Notes: generated by a model from the sequence alone, not told the origin. A DNA stretch of 64,000 bases from Thermoleophilia bacterium (GCA_025934255.1 JAICYJ010000001.1:135315-199314); one strand, 5' to 3'. Shown: positions 16,374-24,817, numbered from the stretch's first letter. Program-made: numbers and translations.

Positions 16374-17900
16374 GTGATCCTCGCAATCGACCAGGGCACC
16401 ACCGGCACGACCTGCCTCGTCGTCGATGACGACGGCCTCGTACGCGGTCGCGGGTCACGTCCGATCGAGCAGCGCTACCCCCGGCCGGGCTGGATCGAGC
16501 ACGACCCTGAGCAGCTGTGGAGCAGCGTCATTGAGTCGGCTGCGGATGCGCTTGCGGCGGCCGGCCTGTCGGCCGCCGACATGCGCGCGATCGGCATCAC
16601 CAACCAGCGCGAGACCACGGTTCTGTGGGACCGGTCGACCGGCCGCGCGGCGGCCGACGCGATCGTGTGGCAGGACCGCCGCACGGCCGCTGCCTGCGCG
16701 GATCTGCCGGCCGGCCTGATCCGCGAGCTGACCGGCCTCGTCCCCGACCCCTACTTCTCGGCAACCAAGCTGGCCTGGCTGCTCGAGCACGCGGTCGATT
16801 CGCCCGAGGGGCTGGCGTTCGGCACCGTGGACAGCTGGCTGATCTGGAAGCTGACCGGCGGCGAGGTGCACGCCACCGACCCCACCAACGCGTCGCGCAC
16901 CATGCTCTGCTCGCTGGAGACGCTTGGCTGGGACGACCGCCTGCTCGACCTGTTCGGCGTGCCGGCCGACCTGCTGCCGGAGATCCGGCCGTCCAGCGGC
17001 ATGTTCGGCGAGGCCCGGCTGCTGGGAGCGCGGCTGCCGGTGATGGGCGTGGCCGGCGACCAGCAGGCGGCGCTGTTCGGTCAGGCCTGCCTCGAGCCCG
17101 GGCAGGCCAAGGTCACCTACGGCACCGGCAGCTTCCTGCTGGTGAACGACGGCGAGCGCCGCGACCCGCCACCGCACGGCCTGGTGCGGACGGCCGCCGC
17201 GCAGCCGGGGGTGACGGCGCTCGAGGGCTCCGTGTTCGTGTCCGGCGCGGCCGTCCAGTGGCTGCGGGATGGGCTCGGGATCCTGGCCGACGCCGGCGAC
17301 AGCGGCCGGCTGGCCGCCTCGCTGGACGGAAACGACGGCGTCTACTTCGTGCCGGCCCTGGCCGGACTGGGGTCGCCCTGGTGGGACGCCGACGCGCGTG
17401 GGCTGATCACGGGCCTCACCCGCGGCAGCACGCGCGCCCACCTGGTGCGGGCGGCGCTGGAGGCGATCGCCTACCAGGTGCGGGACGTGGTGGATGCGAT
17501 CCCGGGAGGGGTGACCGCGCTGCGTGCCGACGGCGGGGCGGCCGCCAACGGCTGGCTGATGCAGTTCCAGGCCGACCTGCTGGGCGTGGCCGTGGAGGTG
17601 GCCGTGGAGCGGGAGATGACGGCGCTGGGCGCCGCCGCGCTGGCGTCCGGCCAGCCGCCGGCGCCCGCCGTCGGGATGGTCTGCGAGCCGCGCATGTCGC
17701 GCGACCAGGCCGACGCGCAGCACCGCGACGGGTTGGTCGCGGTGCAGCGCGCCCGGAGCGCCGCTCCCCGCGAGCGGAGATCGATTGCCGGCTCGCCGGC
17801 GGGGACTGGCTGGTCGGACTTGACGTCCTTGGGGATGAACAACAGCGTCGCCACCAACCCGATCAACGCCAGCCCGGCGCCGACCAGGAAGGCCACGTGA
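16374..17900 (+). CDS. glpK: Glycerol kinase with an abnormal C-terminal extension
   Basis: FGGY-family kinase making sn-glycerol 3-phosphate from glycerol and ATP. N-terminal phosphate-binding motif LAIDQGTTGTTCLVVD; substrate region GITNQRETTVLWD and WQDRRT; second ATP site VTYGTGSFLLV; adenosine motif LRADGGAAANGWLMQFQADLL. Recognisable similarity ends near residue 465 (EPRMSRDQADAQHRDGLVAV), about nt 17760. The frame then runs about 45 more residues without similarity, antisense to the convergent exporter gene. The loop between ALGAAALA and EPRM is also about a dozen residues shorter than usual. GTG 16374 is preceded by a leaderless-type promoter. No glycerol facilitator or GlpD lies nearby. 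Confidence 0.9.
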   Translation: MILAIDQGTTGTTCLVVDDDGLVRGRGSRPIEQRYPRPGWIEHDPEQLWSSVIESAADALAAAGLSAADMRAIGITNQRETTVLWDRSTGRAAADAIVWQDRRTAAACADLPAGLIRELTGLVPDPYFSATKLAWLLEHAVDSPEGLAFGTVDSWLIWKLTGGEVHATDPTNASRTMLCSLETLGWDDRLLDLFGVPADLLPEIRPSSGMFGEARLLGARLPVMGVAGDQQAALFGQACLEPGQAKVTYGTGSFLLVNDGERRDPPPHGLVRTAAAQPGVTALEGSVFVSGAAVQWLRDGLGILADAGDSGRLAASLDGNDGVYFVPALAGLGSPWWDADARGLITGLTRGSTRAHLVRAALEAIAYQVRDVVDAIPGGVTALRADGGAAANGWLMQFQADLLGVAVEVAVEREMTALGAAALASGQPPAPAVGMVCEPRMSRDQADAQHRDGLVAVQRARSAAPRERRSIAGSPAGTGWSDLTSLGMNNSVATNPINASPAPTRKAT

Positions 17901-19228
17901 AAGCCGTCCACGAGCGCGTTGGGGATCAACGCCAGGTTCTTCCCGTGGTCGCCCAGGTACGAGTCGTACCTGGTGAACGTGATCGTCGACAGCACCGCGA
18001 CGCCGAGCGCGCCGCCGACCTGCTGCGAGGTGTTGATCAGGCCGGAGGCGATGCCGGCCTCGTCGTGGGTGACGCCGATCAGCGAGGCGATCTGGACGGG
18101 CACGAACGAGAAGCCGAGCCCGATCCCGGCCAGGATGAAGCCCGGCGCCAGGTCGGTCGCGTAGGAGCCGTGCACCGACACCTGCGAGAACCAGACCAGG
18201 CCCGCCACCAGCAGCACCATGCCGGTGATCAGCACCGACCGCACGCCGATCCGCGTCACCAGCGCCTGCGATGCGCCGGCGGCGACGATGATCACCGAGG
18301 CCACCAGCAGGTAGGCCACGCCCGCCTTCAGGGCGGAGTAGCCGAGCACCTGCTGCATGTACAGCGACAGCAGGAAGAACATCGAGAAGATCGCCGCTCC
18401 CAGCAGCAATCCAACGATGTTCGCGCCGGTCAGCGACTTCAGGCGGAAGATCGAGAACGGCAGGATCGGGGCCTTCGCGCGCAGCTCGACGGCGACGAAG
18501 CCGGCCAGCAGCACGGCGGCGCCGGCCAGCGAGCCGAGCACCCTGCTCGACGTCCAGCTGTACGTGTCGGTCGTGACCAGCCCGTAGACCAGCAGCGTCA
18601 GCCCGGCGGTGACCAGGATGGCGCCCGCGATGTCGAGGCTGCGGCTGCCCAGTTCGACGCGGCTCTCATGCAGCACCCGCTGACCGGCCAGGATCACGAT
18701 CAGGCCGATCGGCACGTTCAGGAAGAAGATCCACTCCCAGCCGACCTGGTCGGTGAGGATGCCGCCCAGCAGCACGCCCACGGCGCCGCCCGTACCGGCG
18801 ATGGCGCCCCATATGGCGAGAGCCTTGTTCCGCTCCTCGCCCTCGGAAAACGTGGTGGTGAGGATGGCCAGCGCGGCCGGTGAGATCACCGCGGCGCCCA
18901 GGCCCTGGATGGCGCGGAACACGATCAGCTGCGTGTCGGACTGGGACAGGCCGCAGGCCAGCGACGCGGCCGAGAACAGCACCAGGCCGCCTATGAACAG
19001 CCGTTTTCTGCCGAGCAGGTCGGCGATGCGGCTGCCCAGCATCAGGAAGCCGCCGAAGGTCAGGGTGTAGGCGCTGACGACCCACTGCAGGTTGGCGTCG
19101 GAGAAGTCGAGCGCGTTCTTGATGGTGGGAAGCGCGACGTTGACGATCGCCACGTCGAGCACCACCATAAACTGGACTGCGCACAGCAGCACCAGTGCCA
19201 GCCATTTTCGATCACTGTCAGGACTCAT
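17471..19228 (-). CDS. DHA2-family drug exporter (EmrB/QacA-like) with an abnormal C-terminal extension
   Basis: 585 residues with 14 predicted helices in the first ~485. Motif A appears as GSRIADLLGRKRLFIGG and the DHA2 N-terminus as FMVVLDVAIVNVALPTI. Conserved GLGAAVISPAALAIL and GLINTSQQVGGALGVAVLS are also present. It should export lipophilic compounds with proton antiport. Similarity stops near residue 488 (IPKDVKSDQPVPAG). The last ~95 residues are a non-homologous frame antisense to glpK. ATG 19228 has GGAG at 8 bases; a TTG at 19231 is in frame just before. It diverges from its probable TetR repressor. Confidence 0.9.
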   Translation of the reverse strand: MSPDSDRKWLALVLLCAVQFMVVLDVAIVNVALPTIKNALDFSDANLQWVVSAYTLTFGGFLMLGSRIADLLGRKRLFIGGLVLFSAASLACGLSQSDTQLIVFRAIQGLGAAVISPAALAILTTTFSEGEERNKALAIWGAIAGTGGAVGVLLGGILTDQVGWEWIFFLNVPIGLIVILAGQRVLHESRVELGSRSLDIAGAILVTAGLTLLVYGLVTTDTYSWTSSRVLGSLAGAAVLLAGFVAVELRAKAPILPFSIFRLKSLTGANIVGLLLGAAIFSMFFLLSLYMQQVLGYSALKAGVAYLLVASVIIVAAGASQALVTRIGVRSVLITGMVLLVAGLVWFSQVSVHGSYATDLAPGFILAGIGLGFSFVPVQIASLIGVTHDEAGIASGLINTSQQVGGALGVAVLSTITFTRYDSYLGDHGKNLALIPNALVDGFHVAFLVGAGLALIGLVATLLFIPKDVKSDQPVPAGEPAIDLRSRGAALRARCTATNPSRCCASAWSRDMRGSQTIPTAGAGGWPDASAAAPSAVISRSTATSTATPSRSAWNCISQPLAAAPPSARSAVTPPGIASTTSRTW

Positions 19229-19257
19229 CAAACCATCTCCAAACTCGGAGTCGTGTT

Positions 19258-19287
19258 AGGATAGGATACAATACAGTGGTGTATCAA
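19258..19287. promoter_or_regulatory. Promoter and TetR operator between the DHA2 exporter and tetR genes
   Basis: On the minus strand, TTGATA (19282-19287) and TATCCT (19258-19263) are spaced by 18 bases and would drive the exporter. An imperfect palindrome at 19265-19285 has arms GATACA and TGTATC and pairs 8 of 10 positions; it overlaps the -35 box and spacer. TACAGT within it could be the -10 of the TetR gene. This suggests autoregulation and repression of the exporter. Confidence 0.6.
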
Positions 19288-19316
19288 AACCTTCCGGCCG
19301 TGTCAAACTTCGAGTG

Positions 19317-19931
19317 ATGGATGCGATGTCTGATCTGACAACAGCTGCACAGCGCCGCCCCCCGGGGCGGCCGCGCAACGAGGAGGCGGACCGCGAGATC
19401 ATCGCCGCCACCCTGCGGCTGCTGCCCTTGGAGGGCTACGACCGGCTCTCGGTGGAGGCGGTGGCAGCCGAGGCGGACGTCACCCGCGCCACCATCTACC
19501 GGCGCTATCCCAGCAAGGCGGAGCTGGTGTGCGCCGCTTTGAGCGCCTATCCGGACGACGCGAGCGTGGGCGATCTCGCCGATGTGCGGGCCTACCTGGT
19601 GACGCTGATGGCGGTGTTCCGAGCGGGGATCCAGGCCTGCGACGGGGTCGCCATCTGCAGCTCGCTCTACCTGAACCGTGAAGAGCACCCGGAGATGCTG
19701 GAGGAGTTCCGCCGCGCGGTGGTGGAGCCGCGCATGGAGCGGATGCGCTCCGTGCTCGAGGCGGCCGCGGCCGCCGGCCACGTGCGCGAGGGCATCGACG
19801 TCGAGATGGTCGTCACGATGCTGTTCGGGGCGGGCATCCAGCGCGTGCTGACAGGCGGCACGCTCGACGACGCCTGGCCCGAGCGGGTGGTGGCGGCGGC
19901 GTGGCCGCTGCTCGACCCCGCCGGCTGTTAG
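19317..19931 (+). CDS. TetR-family repressor of the adjacent DHA2 exporter
   Basis: 204 residues from ATG 19317; ATG 19326 and GTG 19314 are alternatives. The helix-turn-helix lies at about residues 35-65 (VEAVAAEADVTRATIYRRYPSKAELV), preceded by the basic patch RRPPGRPRNEE. The C-terminal ligand domain (70-200) has a Cys-containing segment (GIQACDGVAICSSLYL) and is close to the TetR_C_16-type domain. Divergent placement and the shared palindrome indicate that it controls the exporter in response to an exported compound. Confidence 0.88.
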   Translation: MDAMSDLTTAAQRRPPGRPRNEEADREIIAATLRLLPLEGYDRLSVEAVAAEADVTRATIYRRYPSKAELVCAALSAYPDDASVGDLADVRAYLVTLMAVFRAGIQACDGVAICSSLYLNREEHPEMLEEFRRAVVEPRMERMRSVLEAAAAAGHVREGIDVEMVVTMLFGAGIQRVLTGGTLDDAWPERVVAAAWPLLDPAGC

Positions 19932-19934
19932 CCT

Positions 19935-19972
19935 CAGCTCCAGAGCCACGCAGCTCGTGGAATCAATCATCT
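19935..19972 (+). repeat. Partial copy (right end) of the 166-bp inverted-end element
   Basis: 38 bp that match the right end of the element at 38833-38998 in 37 of 38 positions, including the terminal segment AATCAATCATCT. The rest of the element is absent; the TetR stop lies 3 bases to the left. The terminal bases run into a TAGTCT -10 box for the next gene. Confidence 0.75.
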
Positions 19973-19977
19973 AGTCT
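19972..19977 (+). promoter_or_regulatory. Predicted -10 box formed at the end of the repeat
   Basis: TAGTCT, 6 nt before ATG 19984. Its first base is the last base of the repeat, so the repeat end contributes to the promoter. Confidence 0.5.
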
Positions 19978-19983
19978 CGGGAC

Positions 19984-21252
19984 ATGCCCGCCCCGCGCTC
20001 GCGACCGTCCCGGCTCTGGGTGGACATCTCGCCGCTGCGCGAGTTTCCCGCCTACCGCAGGCTCTGGGTCGGCGACCTGGTGGCGTCGGGCGGCTCGCAG
20101 TTCGCCGCCGTTGCGCTGCCCTACCAGGTCTACCGTCAGACCGGGTCGTCGCTGCAGGTGGGCCTGATCGGGCTGGCCGCCCTGGGGCCGCTGCTAGTCG
20201 GGGCGCTCGCATCCGGCGTGATCGCCGACGCGTTCGATCGCAAGCGGCTGCTGCTGGCCAGCCAGTCCACCTCGGCCGCAGGCTGCGTGCTGCTGGCCTT
20301 CCTGACCGCGTCCGGCCACACGCCGCTGGCCGTTCTGTACCTGCTGGCCGCGCTCCTGGCCTTCGCCTCGAGCGTCGAGTCGCCGGTGCGAAACGCCGTG
20401 ATCCCGAGCCTGGTGGGGCTGGCGCGCGTGCCGAGCACAGCCGCGCTCAACCAGATCGTCGACCAGACGTCGCAGATCGCGGGACCGGCTGTGGCCGGCG
20501 TGCTGCTGGCCGCCTTCGGCATCACTGTCACCTACGTCGTGGCGGCGGCCGGGTTCGCGATCGCCGTGCTGGTGGCGCTGGGGCTGCCCACGCTGCTGCC
20601 GGTCGGTGGCACGGTCGCGCCGGGGTGGTCGTCGCTGATGGACGGCCTGCGCTTCGCCCGTCGCCAGCCGGCGCTGCTGGGCACCTTCCTGGTCGACCTG
20701 AACGCGATGGTGTTCGGCATGCCGCGGGCGCTGTTCCCGGCGCTGGCCGCGACCACCTTCCACGTCGGGCCGGAGGGCCTCGGCCTGCTGTACGCGGCGC
20801 CGGCCGCGGGCGCGCTGCTGGCCGCGGTCTCGAGCGGCTGGGTGCTGCACGTGCGCCGGCAGGGCGCCGCGGTGATGGTGTCGGTCGTGGTCTGGGGCGG
20901 GTCGATCGCCGCCTTCGGGCTGATGCCGGGCGCGCTGTTCTGGGCGGCGCTGGCGCTGCTGGCGGTGGCCGGCGCCGCCGACGTGATCTCCGCCGTCTTC
21001 CGGAACACGATCATGCAGCAGGTCACCCCCGACCAGATGCGCGGCCGGATGGCGTCGCTGCACATCGCCGTGGTCACCAGCGGACCGCGGCTGGGCGACG
21101 TCGAGTCGGGCGTGGTCGCCAGCCTCACGTCGGTGCGGTTCTCGGTCGTGTCCGGCGGGCTGATCTGCATCGCCGGCGCCGGGCTGATGCAGCTGCTGCT
21201 GCCGGCGCTGTCCCGCTACCAGCGGCCGGCCGCGCTCACGGCTTCCACTTGA
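19984..21252 (+). CDS. MFS exporter of the MFS_3 group, paralogue of 3934-5301
   Basis: 422 residues, about 12 helices. It shares with the 3934-5301 protein the order of landmarks: EFPAYRRLWVGDLVASGGSQF; ADAFDRKRLLLASQS; NAMVFGMPRALFPALA (the paralogue has MFFGMPNAIFPAFA); and VTPDQMRGRMASLHIAV. These match the enterobactin-exporter-like group. The substrate is unknown. The ATG start follows a leaderless-type promoter created at a repeat end. Its 3' end overlaps the convergent redoxin gene by 17 bp. Confidence 0.88.
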   Translation: MPAPRSRPSRLWVDISPLREFPAYRRLWVGDLVASGGSQFAAVALPYQVYRQTGSSLQVGLIGLAALGPLLVGALASGVIADAFDRKRLLLASQSTSAAGCVLLAFLTASGHTPLAVLYLLAALLAFASSVESPVRNAVIPSLVGLARVPSTAALNQIVDQTSQIAGPAVAGVLLAAFGITVTYVVAAAGFAIAVLVALGLPTLLPVGGTVAPGWSSLMDGLRFARRQPALLGTFLVDLNAMVFGMPRALFPALAATTFHVGPEGLGLLYAAPAAGALLAAVSSGWVLHVRRQGAAVMVSVVVWGGSIAAFGLMPGALFWAALALLAVAGAADVISAVFRNTIMQQVTPDQMRGRMASLHIAVVTSGPRLGDVESGVVASLTSVRFSVVSGGLICIAGAGLMQLLLPALSRYQRPAALTAST

Positions 21253-21754
21253 TGCTGCAGCCGACCGGCGTCGTCTGCGGCCGTCGCAGCTCGACGTCCG
21301 ACAGCACGTCGTCAAGCGCCTCGCGCAGCCACAGCGCGTTGGCCGCCGGGTCCTCGTAGTCCTGGTCGGGCGCGCCCCGGTAGCGGATGCGCATCTCGCC
21401 GTCGATCACGAACACGTCCGGTGTGGTGCGCGCGCCGTAGGCGCGTGCCACCTCCTGGGCCTCGTCGTGAAGATATGGCACGTTCCAGCCCTGGTCGGCC
21501 ACCCGCGCCCGCATCGCGTCGAGCGAGTCGGACGGGTAGCGCTCACCGTCGTTGGGGTTCACGAACAGCGTGCGGACGCCGCGGAACCCGTAGTCGTGCG
21601 CGACATCCGCCAGCCGCTCGTGCCAGGCCAGCGCGTAGGGGCAGTGGTTGCAGGTGAACACGACCACCACCGGCCCGGTGGCGGTCAGCTCCGACAGCCG
21701 GTGCACGCGACCGTCGGTGTCGGGCAGCGCGAAGTCGTGGGCGGTGGCGATCAC
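21236..21754 (-). CDS. Thioredoxin-fold peroxiredoxin-like protein (AhpC/TSA)
   Basis: 172 residues from GTG 21754, which overlaps the upstream stop as GTGA. The redox site is VVVVFTCNHCPYALAWHERL near residues 30-48: a Cys-x-x-Cys (CNHC) as in the thioredoxin-family AhpC/TSA proteins that begin DFALPDTDGRVHRLSEL. The cis-Pro segment is ARTTPDVFVIDG, then RYRGAPDQDYEDP. Homologues are cytosolic thiol oxidoreductases of unclear substrate. Coupling to the next-upstream small redox protein suggests that the two work together. Confidence 0.85.
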   Translation of the reverse strand: MIATAHDFALPDTDGRVHRLSELTATGPVVVVFTCNHCPYALAWHERLADVAHDYGFRGVRTLFVNPNDGERYPSDSLDAMRARVADQGWNVPYLHDEAQEVARAYGARTTPDVFVIDGEMRIRYRGAPDQDYEDPAANALWLREALDDVLSDVELRRPQTTPVGCSIKWKP

Positions 21755-22071
21755 GCGGCCACCGCCTGCTTCAGCGCCTCGCGCAGCCGCGCGGGATCCG
21801 GGGTCGGCGACGGGCGGCCGTCGGCACGGCGGTAGATGCGGCAGGTGAGGCCGGGCATGTCGTCGGCCGGGACGGGGTCGGCGCCCTCGATGCGGATCGT
21901 GGGCGACCCCGGGAAATGCTCCTGCACGGCCTGCTGCTCGGTCGCCATCTCGCGCATCTCGATCGCGTCGGGATCGAGGCCGAGCTCGGTCAGCGCAGCC
22001 CGCAGGTCGGCCAGGGTGCGCTCGGTGGACGGACAGCCCTGCCACCAGAGAAGCTCGATGCGAGGTCGCAT
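21751..22071 (-). CDS. Small thioredoxin-like protein with a single active-site Cys
   Basis: 106 residues from ATG 22071. The N-terminal strand and site read IELLWWQGCPSTERTLADLR, a thioredoxin fold with C-P-S in place of C-x-x-C. The cis-Pro region is PGSPTIRIEGADP. A second Cys lies in GLTCRIYRRADG. This matches small DUF2703/glutaredoxin-like proteins sometimes found near metal or thiol genes; function unknown. ATG 22071 rather than 22083 is favoured because TATGCT lies exactly 7 nt before it. The gene diverges from the flavoprotein fusion gene. Confidence 0.7.
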   Translation of the reverse strand: MRPRIELLWWQGCPSTERTLADLRAALTELGLDPDAIEMREMATEQQAVQEHFPGSPTIRIEGADPVPADDMPGLTCRIYRRADGRPSPTPDPARLREALKQAVAA

Positions 22072-22078
22072 GGCCGTC

Positions 22079-22084
22079 AGCATA
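22079..22084 (-). promoter_or_regulatory. Predicted -10 box of the small thioredoxin-like gene
   Basis: TATGCT on the minus strand, 7 nt before ATG 22071; no ribosome site is seen. Confidence 0.4.
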
Positions 22085-22117
22085 GCCCCGCCATGCCGAC
22101 TAGGATCGCTCGCTCAG

Positions 22118-24655
22118 ATGGGCTGCGATCCCCGACACGAGATCCTGTTCGAGCCGGTGCGGATCGGTCCCAAGACGCTCCGGAACCGCTTCTACCAGGT
22201 GCCCCACTGCACCGGGTTCGGCGTCGAGAAGCCGTGGTCGCAGGCCCGGCACCGGGCGGTCAAGGCGCAGGGCGGCTGGGCCGCCGTCTGCACCGAGTAC
22301 TGCACCATCAGCGCCGAGTCCGACGAGACGCCGTACGTGGCCGCGCGGATGTGGGACGACCACGACCTGCGGATGCTGGCGGTGACCGCCGAGCAGGCGC
22401 ACGAGCTGGGCGCGCTGGCCGGGATCGAGCTGTCGCACACGGGCGCGCACGGCGAGAACAGCGAGTCACGGCTGCCGGCGGCGGCGCCGTCTCAGATCGC
22501 CGGCGACTTCGCGGTGGGGGTGGTGCCGCGGGCCATGACCAGGCGCGACATCCGGCGCGTGCAGGACGACTGGGTGGCGGCGGCCCGGCGCTCGCGCAGC
22601 GCCGGCTTCGACATCGTCTACGTGTACGGCGCGCACACGTACCTGCCCGGCCAGTTCCTGTCGCCCCACTACAACCGCCGCACGGACTCCTACGGCGGAT
22701 CGCTGGCGAATCGGGCCCGCTTCTGGCTGGAGACGCTGGAGATGGTGCGCGAGGAGGTCGGCGGTGACTGTGCCGTGGCCTGCCGGGTGGCGGTCGACCG
22801 CCGCGGCGCGCTGGGCGTCGATCTCGACGAGGGCCTCGAGTTCGTGTCGCTGGCAGACCACCTGGTCGACCTCTGGGACGTGACGGTCGGATCGATCGGC
22901 GAGTGGTCGCTGGACTCCGGGCCGTCCCGCTTCTACCGCGAGGGCTGGCAGCTGGAGAGCACCGCCCGCGTGCGCGAGGCGACGCGCAAGCCGATCGTGG
23001 GCGTGGCCCGGATGACGGATCCCGACCTGATGGCGAGCGTGATCCGAAGCGGCGTCTGGGACCTGATCGGCGCCGCCCGCCCGTCGATCGCCGACCCGTA
23101 TCTGCCCGAGAAGATCCGCCAGGGCAGGGTGGACGAGATCCGCGAGTGCATCGGCTGCAACGTCTGCATCTCCAAGGCCGACAGCCGCCGCCACATCGGC
23201 TGCACCCAGAATCCGACCGCAGGCGAGGAGCACCGGCGGGGATGGCATCCGGAGCACGTGCCGCCGCTGGCGGAGCCCCTGCACGCGCTGGTGGTCGGCG
23301 CCGGGCCGAGCGGCCTGGAGTGCGCGATCACGCTCGCCCGGCGCGGCGCGCGGGTCGACCTGGTCGACCGGGACGCGATGGTGGGCGGCTCGATGGGATG
23401 GATCACGCGGCTGCCGGGGATGGGGGAGTGGGGCCGGCTGGTGGCCTACCGGGCGGTGCAGCTGAAGCGGCTGCCGGAGGTCGCGCTGACCACCGGCCGC
23501 GAGCTGGACGCAGACGAGATCCGCGGCTGGGGCGCCGACGTGGTCGTGCTTGCCACCGGCTCGAGCTGGTCGGGCGACGGGCTGAACGGCTTCACGCGTG
23601 AGCCGATCCCGGGCGCCGACGACGCCCTGCCGCACGTGCTGACGCCGGAGCAGGTGCTGCTGGAGGGCAAGCGGCCGCCAGGGCCGCGGGTGGTGGTGTA
23701 CGACGGCGACGGGTACTTCGCGGCGGCCGGACTGGCCGAGCTGCTGGCCGGCGAGGGGCACGAGCTGGAGCTGGTGACCGGCTACGACACCATCGCGCCG
23801 TTCGCGGCCGAGACGCTGGAGGACGTGCTCACCCGCAGCCGGCTGCACGAAGCGGGAGTCGCGATGCGCTCCGCCACCACGCTGGCCGGGATCCAGCCGG
23901 GGCGGGTGGACGCCGAGAACGAGTTCGGCGAACCGTTCACGATCGCAGCCGACGCCGTGGTGCTGGTCACCCAGAGGGTCTCCCGCGACCGGCTCTACCA
24001 CGAGCTGGACGGCACGCTGCCACGGGTGCACCGGATCGGAGACTGCGTCGCGCCGCGGATCCTGGCCGAGGTCGTGTTCGACGGCCACCGGATGGCGCGG
24101 GAGATCGACCAGCCGGATCCGGACGTGGCGCTGCCCTACCTGCGGGAGCGGCCGATGCAGGATCCGCCACCGGCACCGGCCGCGCCGCCGCCGGCGCTGG
24201 CGCTGCCGGAGCGGCCGCAGCCGCGGCCGCGGCGGGTGGAGCTTCTCGAGGGAGCGGCGGGCCAGGTGGCGGCGCGCATCGACGAGCTGGTGCAGGGCCG
24301 GGGCGAGGTGGTGGTGGCGGCCGGGCGTGGTGCCGGCGATGACCTGGAGCCCTACCGGCGGCTGGCGGAGCGCTACGGCGGGCGCTTCGCCGTGTCGCGG
24401 CCGCAGGTGGAGGCGGCGCGCGCAACCCGGGCGGACCTGGTCGGCGCAAGCTCCCGGGTGGTCGCGCCGGACGTGTATCTGGCCTTCGGCATCTCGGGCG
24501 CGATCCCGCATCTGGTGGGGATGGCCGACAGCGGTACGGTGGTTGCGATCAACACCGACAGAGCCGCGCGGATCTTCGATTACGCCGATTTCGGCGCGCT
24601 CCTGGACGCCGAACAGGTCGCCCGGCGGATCTGCGACGGGCCCCCTTTAGGGTGA
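22118..24655 (+). CDS. Trimethylamine-dehydrogenase-like iron-sulfur flavoprotein fused to an EtfA-type FAD domain
   Basis: 845 residues. Residues 1-340 are an old-yellow-enzyme barrel closely matching trimethylamine dehydrogenase: LRNRFYQVPHCTGFG holds the Cys that carries covalent 6-S-cysteinyl FMN, WAAVCTEYC has the Tyr of the aromatic bowl (Gln in dimethylamine dehydrogenase), and YVYGAHTYLP, DLWDVTVG and RRGWHPEH are conserved. CIGCNVC plus GCTQN (about 344-365) binds a 4Fe-4S cluster. An ADP/FAD-type domain follows (390-680). After a Pro-rich linker (680-706), residues about 712-845 match the C-terminal FAD domain of ETF alpha (YLAFGISGAIPHLVGM, VVAINTDRAARIFDYADFG). Normal enzymes are about 730 residues and use a separate ETF. 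No etfB is in the window. It probably demethylates trimethylamine or a similar tertiary amine. Confidence 0.88.
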   Translation: MGCDPRHEILFEPVRIGPKTLRNRFYQVPHCTGFGVEKPWSQARHRAVKAQGGWAAVCTEYCTISAESDETPYVAARMWDDHDLRMLAVTAEQAHELGALAGIELSHTGAHGENSESRLPAAAPSQIAGDFAVGVVPRAMTRRDIRRVQDDWVAAARRSRSAGFDIVYVYGAHTYLPGQFLSPHYNRRTDSYGGSLANRARFWLETLEMVREEVGGDCAVACRVAVDRRGALGVDLDEGLEFVSLADHLVDLWDVTVGSIGEWSLDSGPSRFYREGWQLESTARVREATRKPIVGVARMTDPDLMASVIRSGVWDLIGAARPSIADPYLPEKIRQGRVDEIRECIGCNVCISKADSRRHIGCTQNPTAGEEHRRGWHPEHVPPLAEPLHALVVGAGPSGLECAITLARRGARVDLVDRDAMVGGSMGWITRLPGMGEWGRLVAYRAVQLKRLPEVALTTGRELDADEIRGWGADVVVLATGSSWSGDGLNGFTREPIPGADDALPHVLTPEQVLLEGKRPPGPRVVVYDGDGYFAAAGLAELLAGEGHELELVTGYDTIAPFAAETLEDVLTRSRLHEAGVAMRSATTLAGIQPGRVDAENEFGEPFTIAADAVVLVTQRVSRDRLYHELDGTLPRVHRIGDCVAPRILAEVVFDGHRMAREIDQPDPDVALPYLRERPMQDPPPAPAAPPPALALPERPQPRPRRVELLEGAAGQVAARIDELVQGRGEVVVAAGRGAGDDLEPYRRLAERYGGRFAVSRPQVEAARATRADLVGASSRVVAPDVYLAFGISGAIPHLVGMADSGTVVAINTDRAARIFDYADFGALLDAEQVARRICDGPPLG

Positions 24656-24660
24656 CGCAC

Positions 24661-24817
24661 TAGACTCGATGGTGCGCTGAAATCTGGGGTGGCGCACCGA
24701 AAGGGTGCGCGGCAGCCACGTTGCGCGGGCGAAACTGGGGTCTACTCCTGGCTTTGTTGCAGCGCTTCGCGTGACTGTTGCCGAGGTCCTCGGGTTGGAG
24801 CCCCCGGGGGCCTCGGC
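24661..24817 (+). promoter_or_regulatory. Structured 5' leader of the disulfide-reductase-like gene
   Basis: The 200 bp before the reductase start hold no gene but clear structure. GGTGCGC at 24671-24677 and again at 24704-24710 can each pair with GCGCACC at 24692-24698, so two 7-bp hairpins exclude each other. A second hairpin pairs GCCGAGG (24780-24786) with CCTCGGC (24811-24817). TAGACT at 24661-24666 could be a -10 box; transcription would then start inside the first GGTGCGC arm. The layout suits an attenuator or riboswitch, but I match no known class. Confidence 0.35.

Noticed and set aside
22071..22083. ATG 22083 as the start of the small thioredoxin-like gene
   Set aside because: TATGCT overlaps that ATG region and sits 7 nt before ATG 22071, which is the better start.
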